Both the position numbers and the translations under genes were made by a program. This document shows, piece after piece, positions 1 through 5,374 of a DNA stretch of 6,290 bases (position 1 is the stretch's first letter; each line of letters opens with the position of its first letter). Source of the stretch: JAZDIT01 sp043804755 (GTDB lineage Bacteria; Patescibacteriota; Minisyncoccia; Minisyncoccales; JAQTPW01); NCBI GenBank assembly GCA_043804755.1, contig JAZDIT010000024.1, positions 1 to 6,290 of the forward strand, in the 5' to 3' direction. Below the pieces are notes generated by a model. That model was not told the origin of the DNA, did no database searches, and was given only the letters and a program-made list of their open reading frames with translations.

Positions 1-210
1 GATGTAGCCGGCAGGGAGGATATGAAAATCAGGAAAAAAGTCAGTTCCGAAAAACTTGCCGAAAAGGTCAATAAATCCAACGTGGAATACGTTCCGGAAA
101 GAAAACTCCTCGCTTTTCTCAAAAATAATGCAAAAAACTACGATGTTTTGGTCATAATGGGCGCGGGGGATATTTATGGTTTGTCATTAAAGTTGCTGGC
201 AGGACGGTAA
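1..210 (+). CDS. murC: UDP-N-acetylmuramate--L-alanine ligase (MurC), C-terminal fragment
   Basis: The reading frame is open from base 1 (D-V-A-G-R-E-D...) and stops with TAA at 208-210, so only the last 69 residues are present and the start lies outside the window. The fragment has the layout of the MurC C-terminal domain: an AGRE-type turn, then V-S-S-E-K-L-A, then a strand with M-G-A-G-D-I followed by a final leucine-rich helix. The G-A-G-D-I ending is typical of MurC and unlike Mpl. MurC is the cytoplasmic ATP-dependent ligase that adds L-Ala to UDP-MurNAc at the start of peptidoglycan stem-peptide synthesis. The ATP-binding and central domains cannot be seen, so the call rests on the C-terminal motifs alone. 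A terminator follows 12 nt after the stop, so this gene ends its transcript. Confidence 0.8.
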   Translation, partial: DVAGREDMKIRKKVSSEKLAEKVNKSNVEYVPERKLLAFLKNNAKNYDVLVIMGAGDIYGLSLKLLAGR

Positions 211-222
211 AAAGTTATCCCC

Positions 223-253
223 ACGGCGAACTTGTTCTTTGTCGCCGTTTGTT
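223..253 (+). terminator. Rho-independent terminator of murC
   Basis: A perfect 7-bp GC-rich stem pairs ACGGCGA (223-229) with TCGCCGT (242-248) around a 12-nt loop, followed by a short T-rich tract (TTTGTT). The T tract is weak, so termination may be incomplete. The loop contains the -35 box of the next promoter. Confidence 0.65.
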
Positions 254-261
254 GATATAAT
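232..261 (+). promoter_or_regulatory. Promoter for the 42-residue membrane protein (extended -10)
   Basis: The -35 box is TTGTTC (232-237). After an 18-nt spacer comes a consensus TATAAT -10 box (256-261), preceded by TGA (253-255), which makes an extended -10. Transcription should start near 268, leaving an A-rich leader of about 48 nt with no Shine-Dalgarno near the ATG at 316. Confidence 0.65.
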
Positions 262-315
262 GAAATTGTAAAATTTAATCCAAAGTCGAGGCTTTAAAAA
301 CAAAAAAATATACAT

Positions 316-444
316 ATGTCAACACTCGTTTGGGTAATCGTGATTGTCGTAGTAGCGGGCGTAGCGTGGTATTTATTAAGCAAAAAAAAGGGACCCTCGG
401 CGAAGAATAATCAGCAAAATCCGCCTGCCAATCCTGGAATGTAA
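316..444 (+). CDS. Small single-pass membrane protein, 42 residues, unknown function
   Basis: An ATG at 316 opens a 42-codon frame that ends with TAA at 442-444. Residues 4-21 form a hydrophobic segment rich in valine and isoleucine, long enough for one membrane span. It is followed by a Ser-Lys-Lys-Lys cluster and a short polar, Asn/Pro/Gln-rich tail ending in P-G-M. By the positive-inside rule the tail should be cytoplasmic, with the very short N terminus outside. The gene has its own extended -10 promoter upstream and a terminator downstream, so it is framed as a separate transcription unit, which supports its reality despite its size. No Shine-Dalgarno precedes the start; the leader is A-rich. 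I do not recognise a family, and such one-span proteins are often too short for similarity searches. The function is unknown. Confidence 0.6.
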   Translation: MSTLVWVIVIVVVAGVAWYLLSKKKGPSAKNNQQNPPANPGM

Positions 445-466
445 TTCGTGTTTTATTGAAGCGATT

Positions 467-498
467 AAAAGGCGCTTGGCTAAGCAGGCGTCTTTTTT
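467..498 (+). terminator. Rho-independent terminator after the small membrane protein
   Basis: AAAAGGCGC (467-475) pairs with GCGTCTTTT (488-496) through nine pairs including one G-T wobble, with a 12-nt loop. A T-rich tract ends at 498. The A run on the 5' side may let it work on the opposite strand too. Confidence 0.75.
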
Positions 499-503
499 CT
501 GAA

Positions 504-532
504 TTGACAAAATTATCATTTTATGCTATTAT
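504..532 (+). promoter_or_regulatory. Strong sigma-70-type promoter for the ThiF-like gene
   Basis: A perfect TTGACA -35 box (504-509), a 17-nt spacer and TATTAT (527-532) with TG at 524-525 form an extended -10 promoter. This is the best promoter in the window. Transcription should start near 539-540, giving a leader of about 105 nt before the ATG at 646. Confidence 0.85.
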
Positions 533-539
533 ATCATCA

Positions 540-640
540 GGATTTGAGGTAATTTATCTCAATTTACTTTAACAATTGCGCTAAATGCGCATAAATATAG
601 GAATAAAAAGAAATAAAAAAAAATCTGAAAGAAGGGGGGA
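540..640 (+). promoter_or_regulatory. Structured 5' leader of the ThiF-like gene, with strong ribosome binding site
   Basis: The leader holds two small hairpins just after the predicted start of transcription. TTGAGGTA (544-551) pairs with TATCTCAA (555-562) around a 3-nt loop with one wobble, and TGCGC (577-581) pairs with GCGCA (587-591) around TAAAT. The first arm is also a near-palindrome that could be a repressor site. AATTTA occurs at 551-556 and again at 561-566, exactly 10 bp apart. After an A-rich unstructured stretch comes AAGGGGGGA (632-640), a strong Shine-Dalgarno 5 nt before the ATG. No known riboswitch class is recognised. A regulatory role is inference. Confidence 0.45.
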
Positions 641-645
641 TTGAA

Positions 646-1413
646 ATGTACGCAGAACTGGTTTCGCGTAACGGAGGTCTTATTTCTAAAGAGACCCAAG
701 CGAAAATACATGGAACTCGTATTGGCATTGCGGGATGCGGTATGGGCTCTCTGATTGCCGAGACACTTTGCCGTTTAGGCGTGGGAAAGTTTGTCCTTGC
801 TGATCTCGATAGGGTTGAAGTCGTAAATTTCAATCACCAACCCTATGATAATCGGCACATTGGACAGCAAAAGGTAGACGCATTGTCAATGCGCCTATCA
901 GAAATAAATTCGGAAGCATCTATCAGGGTTTTAAGGGACTTCATAAGTCCCAACAATGCCCAAAACTTTATCGCTGAATGTGATATTGTGGTGGATGGTA
1001 TCGATCCGATGCCAAGTCTCATTCCATCGCTAGCTCTCGCTAGAACGTGCCGGCAGGAAAGAAAAGCTTTCTTTTATCCGATCGATATTGGGTACGGAGC
1101 GATTCTTTTTTCTTTTTTACCAGACGGAAAGACGTTTGAGAGTGCTTTGGAGGTTCCGGACAATATGACCTTCAATCAATTCTCGAAAGTTCCGCCCTGG
1201 AAACTGCTAATGGCGTTAGTTAAAAATCTTAACATTCCTTCCAAATATCTGCGAATAATTCACAAGGTATTGGAGGGAAAACTCGCTCATTATCCGCAGC
1301 CAATTACCGCTTCTTTATGCGCTAGTGCGTTGGTTGCAATGGCGATCGTGAAGATGGCGCAAGGAAAACCTATCCCGTTTGTTTCAAAATTCGATCCAAT
1401 TTCTATGGGGTGA
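646..1413 (+). CDS. ThiF/MoeB/E1-like adenylyltransferase, divergent
   Basis: This 255-residue protein has the E1/ThiF Rossmann fold. A family-typical N terminus with R-N-G-G-L-I-S (8-14) leads to the nucleotide loop G-C-G-M-G-S (30-35), then A-D-L-D (52-55) ending the second strand, V-x-x-x-N-F-N-H-Q (57-65), I-G-x-x-K-V (72-77), and D-G-I-D (117-120). E1-like enzymes bind ATP-Mg and adenylate a C-terminal carboxylate of a small protein or peptide. Residue 64, where the family normally has Arg in N-x-N-R-Q, is His, and D-x-x-D is followed by Pro rather than Asn. No obvious catalytic-cysteine loop, rhodanese domain or CxxC zinc pair is seen. The length matches the catalytic core of MoeB. An alanine-rich helix lies near residues 222-240. 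The start is fixed by the strong Shine-Dalgarno at 632-640. The gene is monocistronic between its own promoter and terminator. The fold is clear, but the substrate is unknown and ThiF or MoeB function should not be assumed. Confidence 0.85.
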   Translation: MYAELVSRNGGLISKETQAKIHGTRIGIAGCGMGSLIAETLCRLGVGKFVLADLDRVEVVNFNHQPYDNRHIGQQKVDALSMRLSEINSEASIRVLRDFISPNNAQNFIAECDIVVDGIDPMPSLIPSLALARTCRQERKAFFYPIDIGYGAILFSFLPDGKTFESALEVPDNMTFNQFSKVPPWKLLMALVKNLNIPSKYLRIIHKVLEGKLAHYPQPITASLCASALVAMAIVKMAQGKPIPFVSKFDPISMG

Positions 1414-1440
1414 TGCGAAAGCGTCACCCCCTTCTTGTTT
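1407..1440 (+). terminator. Terminator overlapping the stop codon of the ThiF-like gene
   Basis: GGGGTGATGC (1407-1416) pairs with GCGTCACCCC (1421-1430) over ten positions with one wobble, capped by a GAAA tetraloop of the stable GNRA type. A T-rich but interrupted tract follows (1431-1445). The TGA stop (1411-1413) lies inside the 5' arm, so ribosomes at the stop could affect folding. Confidence 0.8.
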
Positions 1441-1460
1441 TTCAAAGTTTAATATATAAT
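1432..1460 (+). promoter_or_regulatory. Probable promoter of the PaaK-like/kinase/receiver operon
   Basis: A consensus TATAAT (1455-1460) sits in an A/T-rich stretch. The best -35 at 17-nt spacing is the poor match TTCTTG (1432-1437), within the T tract of the preceding terminator. Transcription would start near 1467 with a leader of about 35 nt. The -10 is convincing and the -35 is weak, which may mean dependence on an activator. Confidence 0.5.
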
Positions 1461-1501
1461 GAATTAATAATAATTTTATAAAGATAAACCGTTCTAAAGA
1501 T

Positions 1502-3028
1502 ATGTCAAAAATTGGAAATATAATGCAGAAATTTATAATGTCCAATCCCGATAGGGCGAATATCTTTTTTGCTTCACGTAAAGCTGTATGGTGGGAGAAG
1601 CAAGGGGAAAAGAAGGCTTTAAATACTTTTCATGAAGCGGCAGGAAAGGTTTTAGCCTATAAAGATTTTTTGAAAAAAAATGGGATTGAAGATCATGAAA
1701 AAGTGCAAACTATTGATGATTTTAAAAAATACGTTCCAATCACGACTAAAGAAAATTATATTTTTTCTTATGATTTAGATGAACGACTTCTTGAACCATA
1801 TTCAAATCTCTTCACGTTAGCAACCACCTCTGGCACAACTGGAGAATCGGTGTTTTGGCCAAGAAATGCATTCCAAGATAAAATGATTTCACTTTATTTT
1901 GAAATGATGGGAAGAAATATCTGGCAGACCCAAAAAAAATCGACGCTTATCGTTGTTTGTTTTTCTTTAGGTAATTATATAGCAGGGGAGTTGAATACTT
2001 GGTTTTGGAAAGATATTGCGTTGCGAAACAAGGGCTTAATGACCGTGGCAACCCCAGGGTCCGATTTGGAAGGAACATTGGCAGTCGTTAAAAAGTTTAT
2101 TGGTCATTATGATCAGATTATTTTCGGCGGTTATCCCTATTTTTTCAAATTGTTTCTGGAGGCAGGTGAGGATGAAGGGATAAATTGGAAGAAATACGAT
2201 GTTAAATTTTATTATGGAGGAGAAGGAATGTCTTACACATTTAGGAAAAACTTAATCGAGAAATTTGCTCAAAATCCCAAGGAATTAAATAACATCGTTG
2301 ATGTTTATGGATCGGCCGATGCGGGAGGAATAAGTTATGGAAACTGTTTAACTGCTTTAATACAAAATTATATTATCGTCAATAAAAAAATCCAAACAAA
2401 AATTTTAGGAAAAGAAAGGGACATAGTAAGCTTAACCCAATTAAATACTTCAGCTTATTTTGTTGAGGAAAAGGATGAAAGTTTGATTATAACTTTCAGA
2501 GGATCAATACCTCTTGTACGATACGATATTAAGGACATCGGGGGCATAATTCCGTTTAAGAAAGTTTTGGAAATATTTAAAAACGAAAAAATAGATCTTC
2601 TGGAACAATTATCAATTCAAGCTCCGTATTTCAAACCATACACCCAGCCATTTTTGTTTGTAGAAGGAAGAGAAAATTGTATTTCTTTTGATGGCGCCAA
2701 CGTTTTCCCCGCAACAATTCAAAGTGTAATAGACAAAAGTCCACATTTCTCAAATTTCAAAATTTCGAAAAAAACCGATGAAAATGGAAATTTGGGATTC
2801 TATGTATATTTAGAATTAAAAAGAGATATTAATGTTGGTCAAGAAGAAACCAGACTAAAAGACGACTACCAAAAGCTGATTTTGAACGTGCTTTTAAGTC
2901 AAAACCATGATTTTAAGCGTTCTTATGAGGACAATCCGAATCTTTGTACTCCGCGGATTGAAATCAGACGATTCGGAGAAGATGAATTCAAATTATCAAA
3001 AAGCGGTAAAGTAAAATTCATTATATAG
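1502..3028 (+). CDS. PaaK/CapK-like AMP-forming carboxylate-adenylating enzyme
   Basis: A 508-residue protein of the adenylate-forming superfamily, closest in layout to phenylacetate-CoA ligase/CapK (COG1541-type) proteins. Motifs in order: P-loop T-T-S-G-T-T-G-E-S (108-116), G-G-Y-P (209-212), Y-Y-G-G-E-G-M-S (237-244), Y-G-S-A-D (269-273, the adenine-contacting block), L-V-R-Y-D-I-x-D-I-G (338-347, ribose-binding Asp), G-R-E-N (389-392) with G-A-N-V-F-P (398-403) opening the mobile C-terminal domain, and S-G-K-V-K-F near the end with K503 as the likely catalytic lysine. All key parts are present, so it should be active. Such enzymes make an acyl- or aryl-AMP and pass it to CoA, a carrier or another acceptor; the substrate cannot be read from the sequence. 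It appears cytoplasmic, with no signal peptide. The ATG at 1502 has no good Shine-Dalgarno. The kinase gene starts 7 nt after its stop, indicating an operon. Base composition is lower in GC than the genes on either side. Confidence 0.85.
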   Translation: MSKIGNIMQKFIMSNPDRANIFFASRKAVWWEKQGEKKALNTFHEAAGKVLAYKDFLKKNGIEDHEKVQTIDDFKKYVPITTKENYIFSYDLDERLLEPYSNLFTLATTSGTTGESVFWPRNAFQDKMISLYFEMMGRNIWQTQKKSTLIVVCFSLGNYIAGELNTWFWKDIALRNKGLMTVATPGSDLEGTLAVVKKFIGHYDQIIFGGYPYFFKLFLEAGEDEGINWKKYDVKFYYGGEGMSYTFRKNLIEKFAQNPKELNNIVDVYGSADAGGISYGNCLTALIQNYIIVNKKIQTKILGKERDIVSLTQLNTSAYFVEEKDESLIITFRGSIPLVRYDIKDIGGIIPFKKVLEIFKNEKIDLLEQLSIQAPYFKPYTQPFLFVEGRENCISFDGANVFPATIQSVIDKSPHFSNFKISKKTDENGNLGFYVYLELKRDINVGQEETRLKDDYQKLILNVLLSQNHDFKRSYEDNPNLCTPRIEIRRFGEDEFKLSKSGKVKFII

Positions 3029-3035
3029 ATATCTA

Positions 3036-4619
3036 ATGGATATTCTTTCTGTTTCAAGACTCCTCGTAATTCTAATAGATTTTATAGGGATTTTATTGAT
3101 TCTGCTGGTTTATCTTGCTGATAAAAAGAGCAAACTGAACCGACTTTTTTGCGTTATGACGTTATTGGCTTTAATTTGGATTACCTCTGCGCTTATTTCG
3201 GATAATCCATCTCAATTACACAATGCATTGATTTGGAACAGATTTGTCTATTTTATTTTAGCATTATTTTTTTTCACGACTTTCCTTTTTTCATTCTTAT
3301 TTCCGAAAGAGCAAAAAAGGTATCCAATTTGGGAGAGAATAATGTTTTTTTTATCAGTTGGCATAGCTTTTTCTTCTCTATTTACACCACTGGTCATAAA
3401 AGACGTAAGACCGACCAATTGGGGAACAGATCTTGTTTGGGGTAGTTTTTTCCCGACTTTTGCCGCCTTGGGAATGGTTTGGTTATTATCATTGGTAATT
3501 CTCTTTAAAAGACTTTCTAGTCTTTCTCAGCGGGAAAAAATCCAAACCCAATATTTTTTCTTCGGTTTCTCTATATTTTTTATAATGAATATCATATTCA
3601 ACGTTATTTTTCCCGCTGTCCGAGGAACTTATGAGTTCTATCAATTTGGAAACTTCTCGATTATTTTTTTTCTAGCTTTTACTGCTTATGCGATAATTTC
3701 AAAACAACTGTTCGGAATTAAGCTTATTTTAACAGAAACTTTAGTTGGAACACTTTTAATTGTTTTATTCTTTCAGATATTCACTGCCCAAACATTATCT
3801 TGGAGGATATTGAACGGCATTATTTTTGTTCTATCCTGTGTTTTTGGCTATCTTCTAATAAAGAGCGTTATTCAGGAGATCAAACGACGCGTGGAAATTC
3901 AACGGCTTTATGAGGAAGTGGACAGGTTGAGCAAGGCGAAATCGGAGTTTTTGTCCATTGCTTCTCATCAATTGAGAACGCCTTTAACGGCCATCAAAGG
4001 ATACGTCTCCATGCTTCTGGAGGGCAGCTACGGAAAAATTCCGAAGACGGTTGAGGAAAAATTGGACAGAGTTTACCAGGTTAATGAAAAATTGATTAGT
4101 TTCATAAGCGACTTGCTTAATGTTTCCCGTATCGAAAGAGGAAAGCTGGAGCTTCAACTGGAAAAAGGAAGGCTTGAGGATATAATTTCGGCTGAAGTAG
4201 ACGAGCTCCAACTTAAAGCGGAGCAAAAGGGACTTTATCTAAAATGGCAAAAATCGCAGGGAAAGTTGCCGGAACTAAACATCGATGTCGGAAAAATAAA
4301 GCAAGTCGTGGCTAATTTGATTGACAACGCGATAAAATACACGGAAAAAGGAGGAGTTACGGTTGATTTGAAACATTTGGACGGCAAATTGCAGGTTTCG
4401 GTGTCAGATACCGGCTTTGGAATGGACAGCAAAGAAATAAATAAACTTTTTGAAAGTTTCTCGCGGGGAAGCGCAGGAACCCAGATGGACCACGAAGGAC
4501 TGGGAATCGGTTTGTACATTGCCAGAAAATTCATGGAACTTCACAACGGACGCCTGTGGGCGGAATCGGAAGGAAAAGGGAAGGGGAGTACTTTCTTCAT
4601 TGAATTACCGGTAAAGTAG
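3036..4619 (+). CDS. Multi-TM sensor histidine kinase (HisKA-HATPase)
   Basis: A 527-residue membrane kinase. Residues 1 to about 276 hold roughly nine hydrophobic spans (near 7-27, 36-54, 68-89, 100-118, 136-157, 173-193, 205-222, 230-250, 258-276), resembling the 7TM N-terminal region found on many histidine kinases plus two further spans. A short charged coiled-coil-like linker (about 277-305) leads directly to the dimerisation helix, with no PAS or HAMP domain. The H box S-H-Q-L-R-T-P has the phosphorylated histidine at H311; the usual acidic residue after it is Gln. The ATPase domain has N-L-I-D-N-A (N431), D-T-G-F-G (458-462), an F box around L-F-E-S-F, and G-L-G-I-G-L (488-493), so it is complete. 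With almost no extracytoplasmic domain it probably senses a membrane-soluble or membrane-embedded signal. It lies 7 nt after the PaaK-like gene and just before a receiver gene, its likely phosphorylation partner. No Shine-Dalgarno is visible. Confidence 0.93.
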   Translation: MDILSVSRLLVILIDFIGILLILLVYLADKKSKLNRLFCVMTLLALIWITSALISDNPSQLHNALIWNRFVYFILALFFFTTFLFSFLFPKEQKRYPIWERIMFFLSVGIAFSSLFTPLVIKDVRPTNWGTDLVWGSFFPTFAALGMVWLLSLVILFKRLSSLSQREKIQTQYFFFGFSIFFIMNIIFNVIFPAVRGTYEFYQFGNFSIIFFLAFTAYAIISKQLFGIKLILTETLVGTLLIVLFFQIFTAQTLSWRILNGIIFVLSCVFGYLLIKSVIQEIKRRVEIQRLYEEVDRLSKAKSEFLSIASHQLRTPLTAIKGYVSMLLEGSYGKIPKTVEEKLDRVYQVNEKLISFISDLLNVSRIERGKLELQLEKGRLEDIISAEVDELQLKAEQKGLYLKWQKSQGKLPELNIDVGKIKQVVANLIDNAIKYTEKGGVTVDLKHLDGKLQVSVSDTGFGMDSKEINKLFESFSRGSAGTQMDHEGLGIGLYIARKFMELHNGRLWAESEGKGKGSTFFIELPVK

Positions 4620-4634
4620 ATATACAATGCATTC

Positions 4635-4640
4635 AGAAGG
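4635..4640 (+). promoter_or_regulatory. Ribosome binding site deciding the receiver start
   Basis: AGAAGG lies 7 nt before the ATG at 4648 and supports that codon over the in-frame ATG at 4627, which would add seven residues and has no Shine-Dalgarno. Confidence 0.55.
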
Positions 4641-4647
4641 TAAAATT

Positions 4648-5016
4648 ATGGCAAAAATCCTAATCATCGAGGACGAAAAGTTATTGGCCGAGATGTATAA
4701 GGAAAAATTCTCTCAGGCGGGTTTTGTTGTAGTCGCGGCACCCGAAGCCGAAGAAGGTTTGGAAACCGCCAAAAAAGAAAGGCCCGATTTGATAATTCTC
4801 GATATTTTACTGCCGAAAGCCGACGGCATATCATTTTTGCAGAGGTTGAGGGAAGAACCCGACCTCGCGTCTATTCCCGTCGTGGCATTTTCGAATTTTG
4901 ACGACCCCGAAACGAAAAAATCCGCATTCCGCCTCGGAGTAAAGGATTACCTCATTAAAACAAACTACACGCCTCTCGAACTCACAGAAAAGATAAAGAC
5001 ATACCTGACTAAATAA
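4648..5016 (+). CDS. Single-domain response regulator (CheY-like receiver)
   Basis: From the ATG at 4648 the protein has 122 residues, which is one receiver domain and nothing more. It begins in the family manner with M-A-K-I-L-I-I-E-D-E: E8 and D9 form the acidic pocket, D52 in L-D-I-L-L-P is the phosphorylated aspartate, S82 is the conserved Ser/Thr switch, Y101 the aromatic switch, and K104 the conserved lysine. All catalytic residues are present. There is no DNA-binding or enzymatic output domain, so it must act by protein contact or pass phosphate on. Its likely phosphodonor is the histidine kinase ending 28 nt upstream, in the same operon. An earlier in-frame ATG at 4627 would add M-H-S-E-G-K-I; I prefer 4648 because of the AGAAGG before it and the normal receiver N terminus. 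A terminator follows 9 nt after the stop and closes the operon. Confidence 0.92.
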   Translation: MAKILIIEDEKLLAEMYKEKFSQAGFVVVAAPEAEEGLETAKKERPDLIILDILLPKADGISFLQRLREEPDLASIPVVAFSNFDDPETKKSAFRLGVKDYLIKTNYTPLELTEKIKTYLTK

Positions 5017-5025
5017 ATTATTAGG

Positions 5026-5049
5026 AAGGCGCCACAAAGGGGCGTTTTT
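5026..5049 (+). terminator. Terminator of the kinase/receiver operon
   Basis: AAGGCGCC (5026-5033) pairs with GGCGTTTT (5041-5048) with four strong pairs at the loop side, two G-T wobbles and two A-T pairs, around a 7-nt loop, followed by TTTTT and more T-rich sequence. Confidence 0.65.
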
Positions 5050-5064
5050 CTTTTGGCGGGGAAA
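5045..5064 (+). repeat. Post-terminator motif, copy 1 (TTTTT-CTTT-GCGGGGAAA)
   Basis: The T tract of the terminator runs into CTTTTG and then GCGGGGAAA (5056-5064), 10 nt before the -35 box of the next promoter. Similar stretches follow the two later terminators (5666-5690 and 6240-6261). The role is unknown; an upstream promoter element or a remnant of a dispersed terminator-associated repeat is possible. Confidence 0.4.
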
Positions 5065-5073
5065 TTTTGAAAC

Positions 5074-5102
5074 TTGATTTTTCTTGGGAAAATTTATATA
5101 GT
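5074..5102 (+). promoter_or_regulatory. Promoter of the 74-residue/zinc-ribbon operon
   Basis: TTGATT (5074-5079), a 17-nt spacer and TATAGT (5097-5102) make a good sigma-70-type promoter. Transcription should start near 5109, about 25 nt before the GTG start. Confidence 0.7.
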
Positions 5103-5133
5103 TTAAACAGAATAAAAAGGAGGTACTTAAAAA

Positions 5134-5358
5134 GTGAAAATCTATCACGCCGATGCTTCGGTAACAACGGAAGAGAAGGCAGTTTGGGTGGGGAAAGGCG
5201 TACAAATTTGCCGGGTGGATATGGCACAAGAAAGAATACTCTTATCGGCGCCAGCAAAGCTCGTGAGATCAAGCCAGCCAAAAGGCTTAGCACTTGTCCC
5301 AATCGATGAAAAGTGTGACAAAAGTAATGTTGTCGGAATAGTGTGCGATAGGCGCTAG
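5134..5358 (+). CDS. Hypothetical protein, 74 residues
   Basis: The GTG start at 5134 is set by a strong AAGGAGGT (5117-5124) 9 nt upstream; the frame ends with TAG at 5356-5358. I do not recognise the protein. It is a short soluble protein without signal peptide or membrane span. Its hydrophobic stretches (V17-V28, I35-L37, L52-I57, V66-V70) alternate with turns, suggesting a mostly beta fold. It has three cysteines (C26, C61, C71) that do not form a CxxC pair, and it ends in C-D-R-R. The zinc-ribbon gene begins 16 nt after its stop with its own strong Shine-Dalgarno, and both share one promoter and one terminator, so they are co-transcribed and may act together. Promoter, Shine-Dalgarno and terminator together make it very likely to be a real gene although the function is unknown. 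Confidence 0.75.
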   Translation: MKIYHADASVTTEEKAVWVGKGVQICRVDMAQERILLSAPAKLVRSSQPKGLALVPIDEKCDKSNVVGIVCDRR

Positions 5359-5374
5359 GAAAAGGAGGCGGTTA

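Noticed and set aside
564..833. Minus-strand open frame of 89 codons across the ThiF leader and gene start.
   Set aside because: It lies opposite a clear promoter, Shine-Dalgarno and conserved coding sequence and has no recognisable protein features.
646..3028. ThiF-like and PaaK-like genes as one two-enzyme operon, for example a peptide-modification cluster.
   Set aside because: A strong GNRA-capped terminator and a separate -10 element lie between them, and no precursor peptide with a recognisable leader is present.
4627..4647. Upstream in-frame ATG as the receiver start, adding seven residues.
   Set aside because: There is no Shine-Dalgarno before it, whereas 4648 has AGAAGG at 7 nt and gives the normal receiver N terminus. 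It stays open because of the shared TAGATAT junction.
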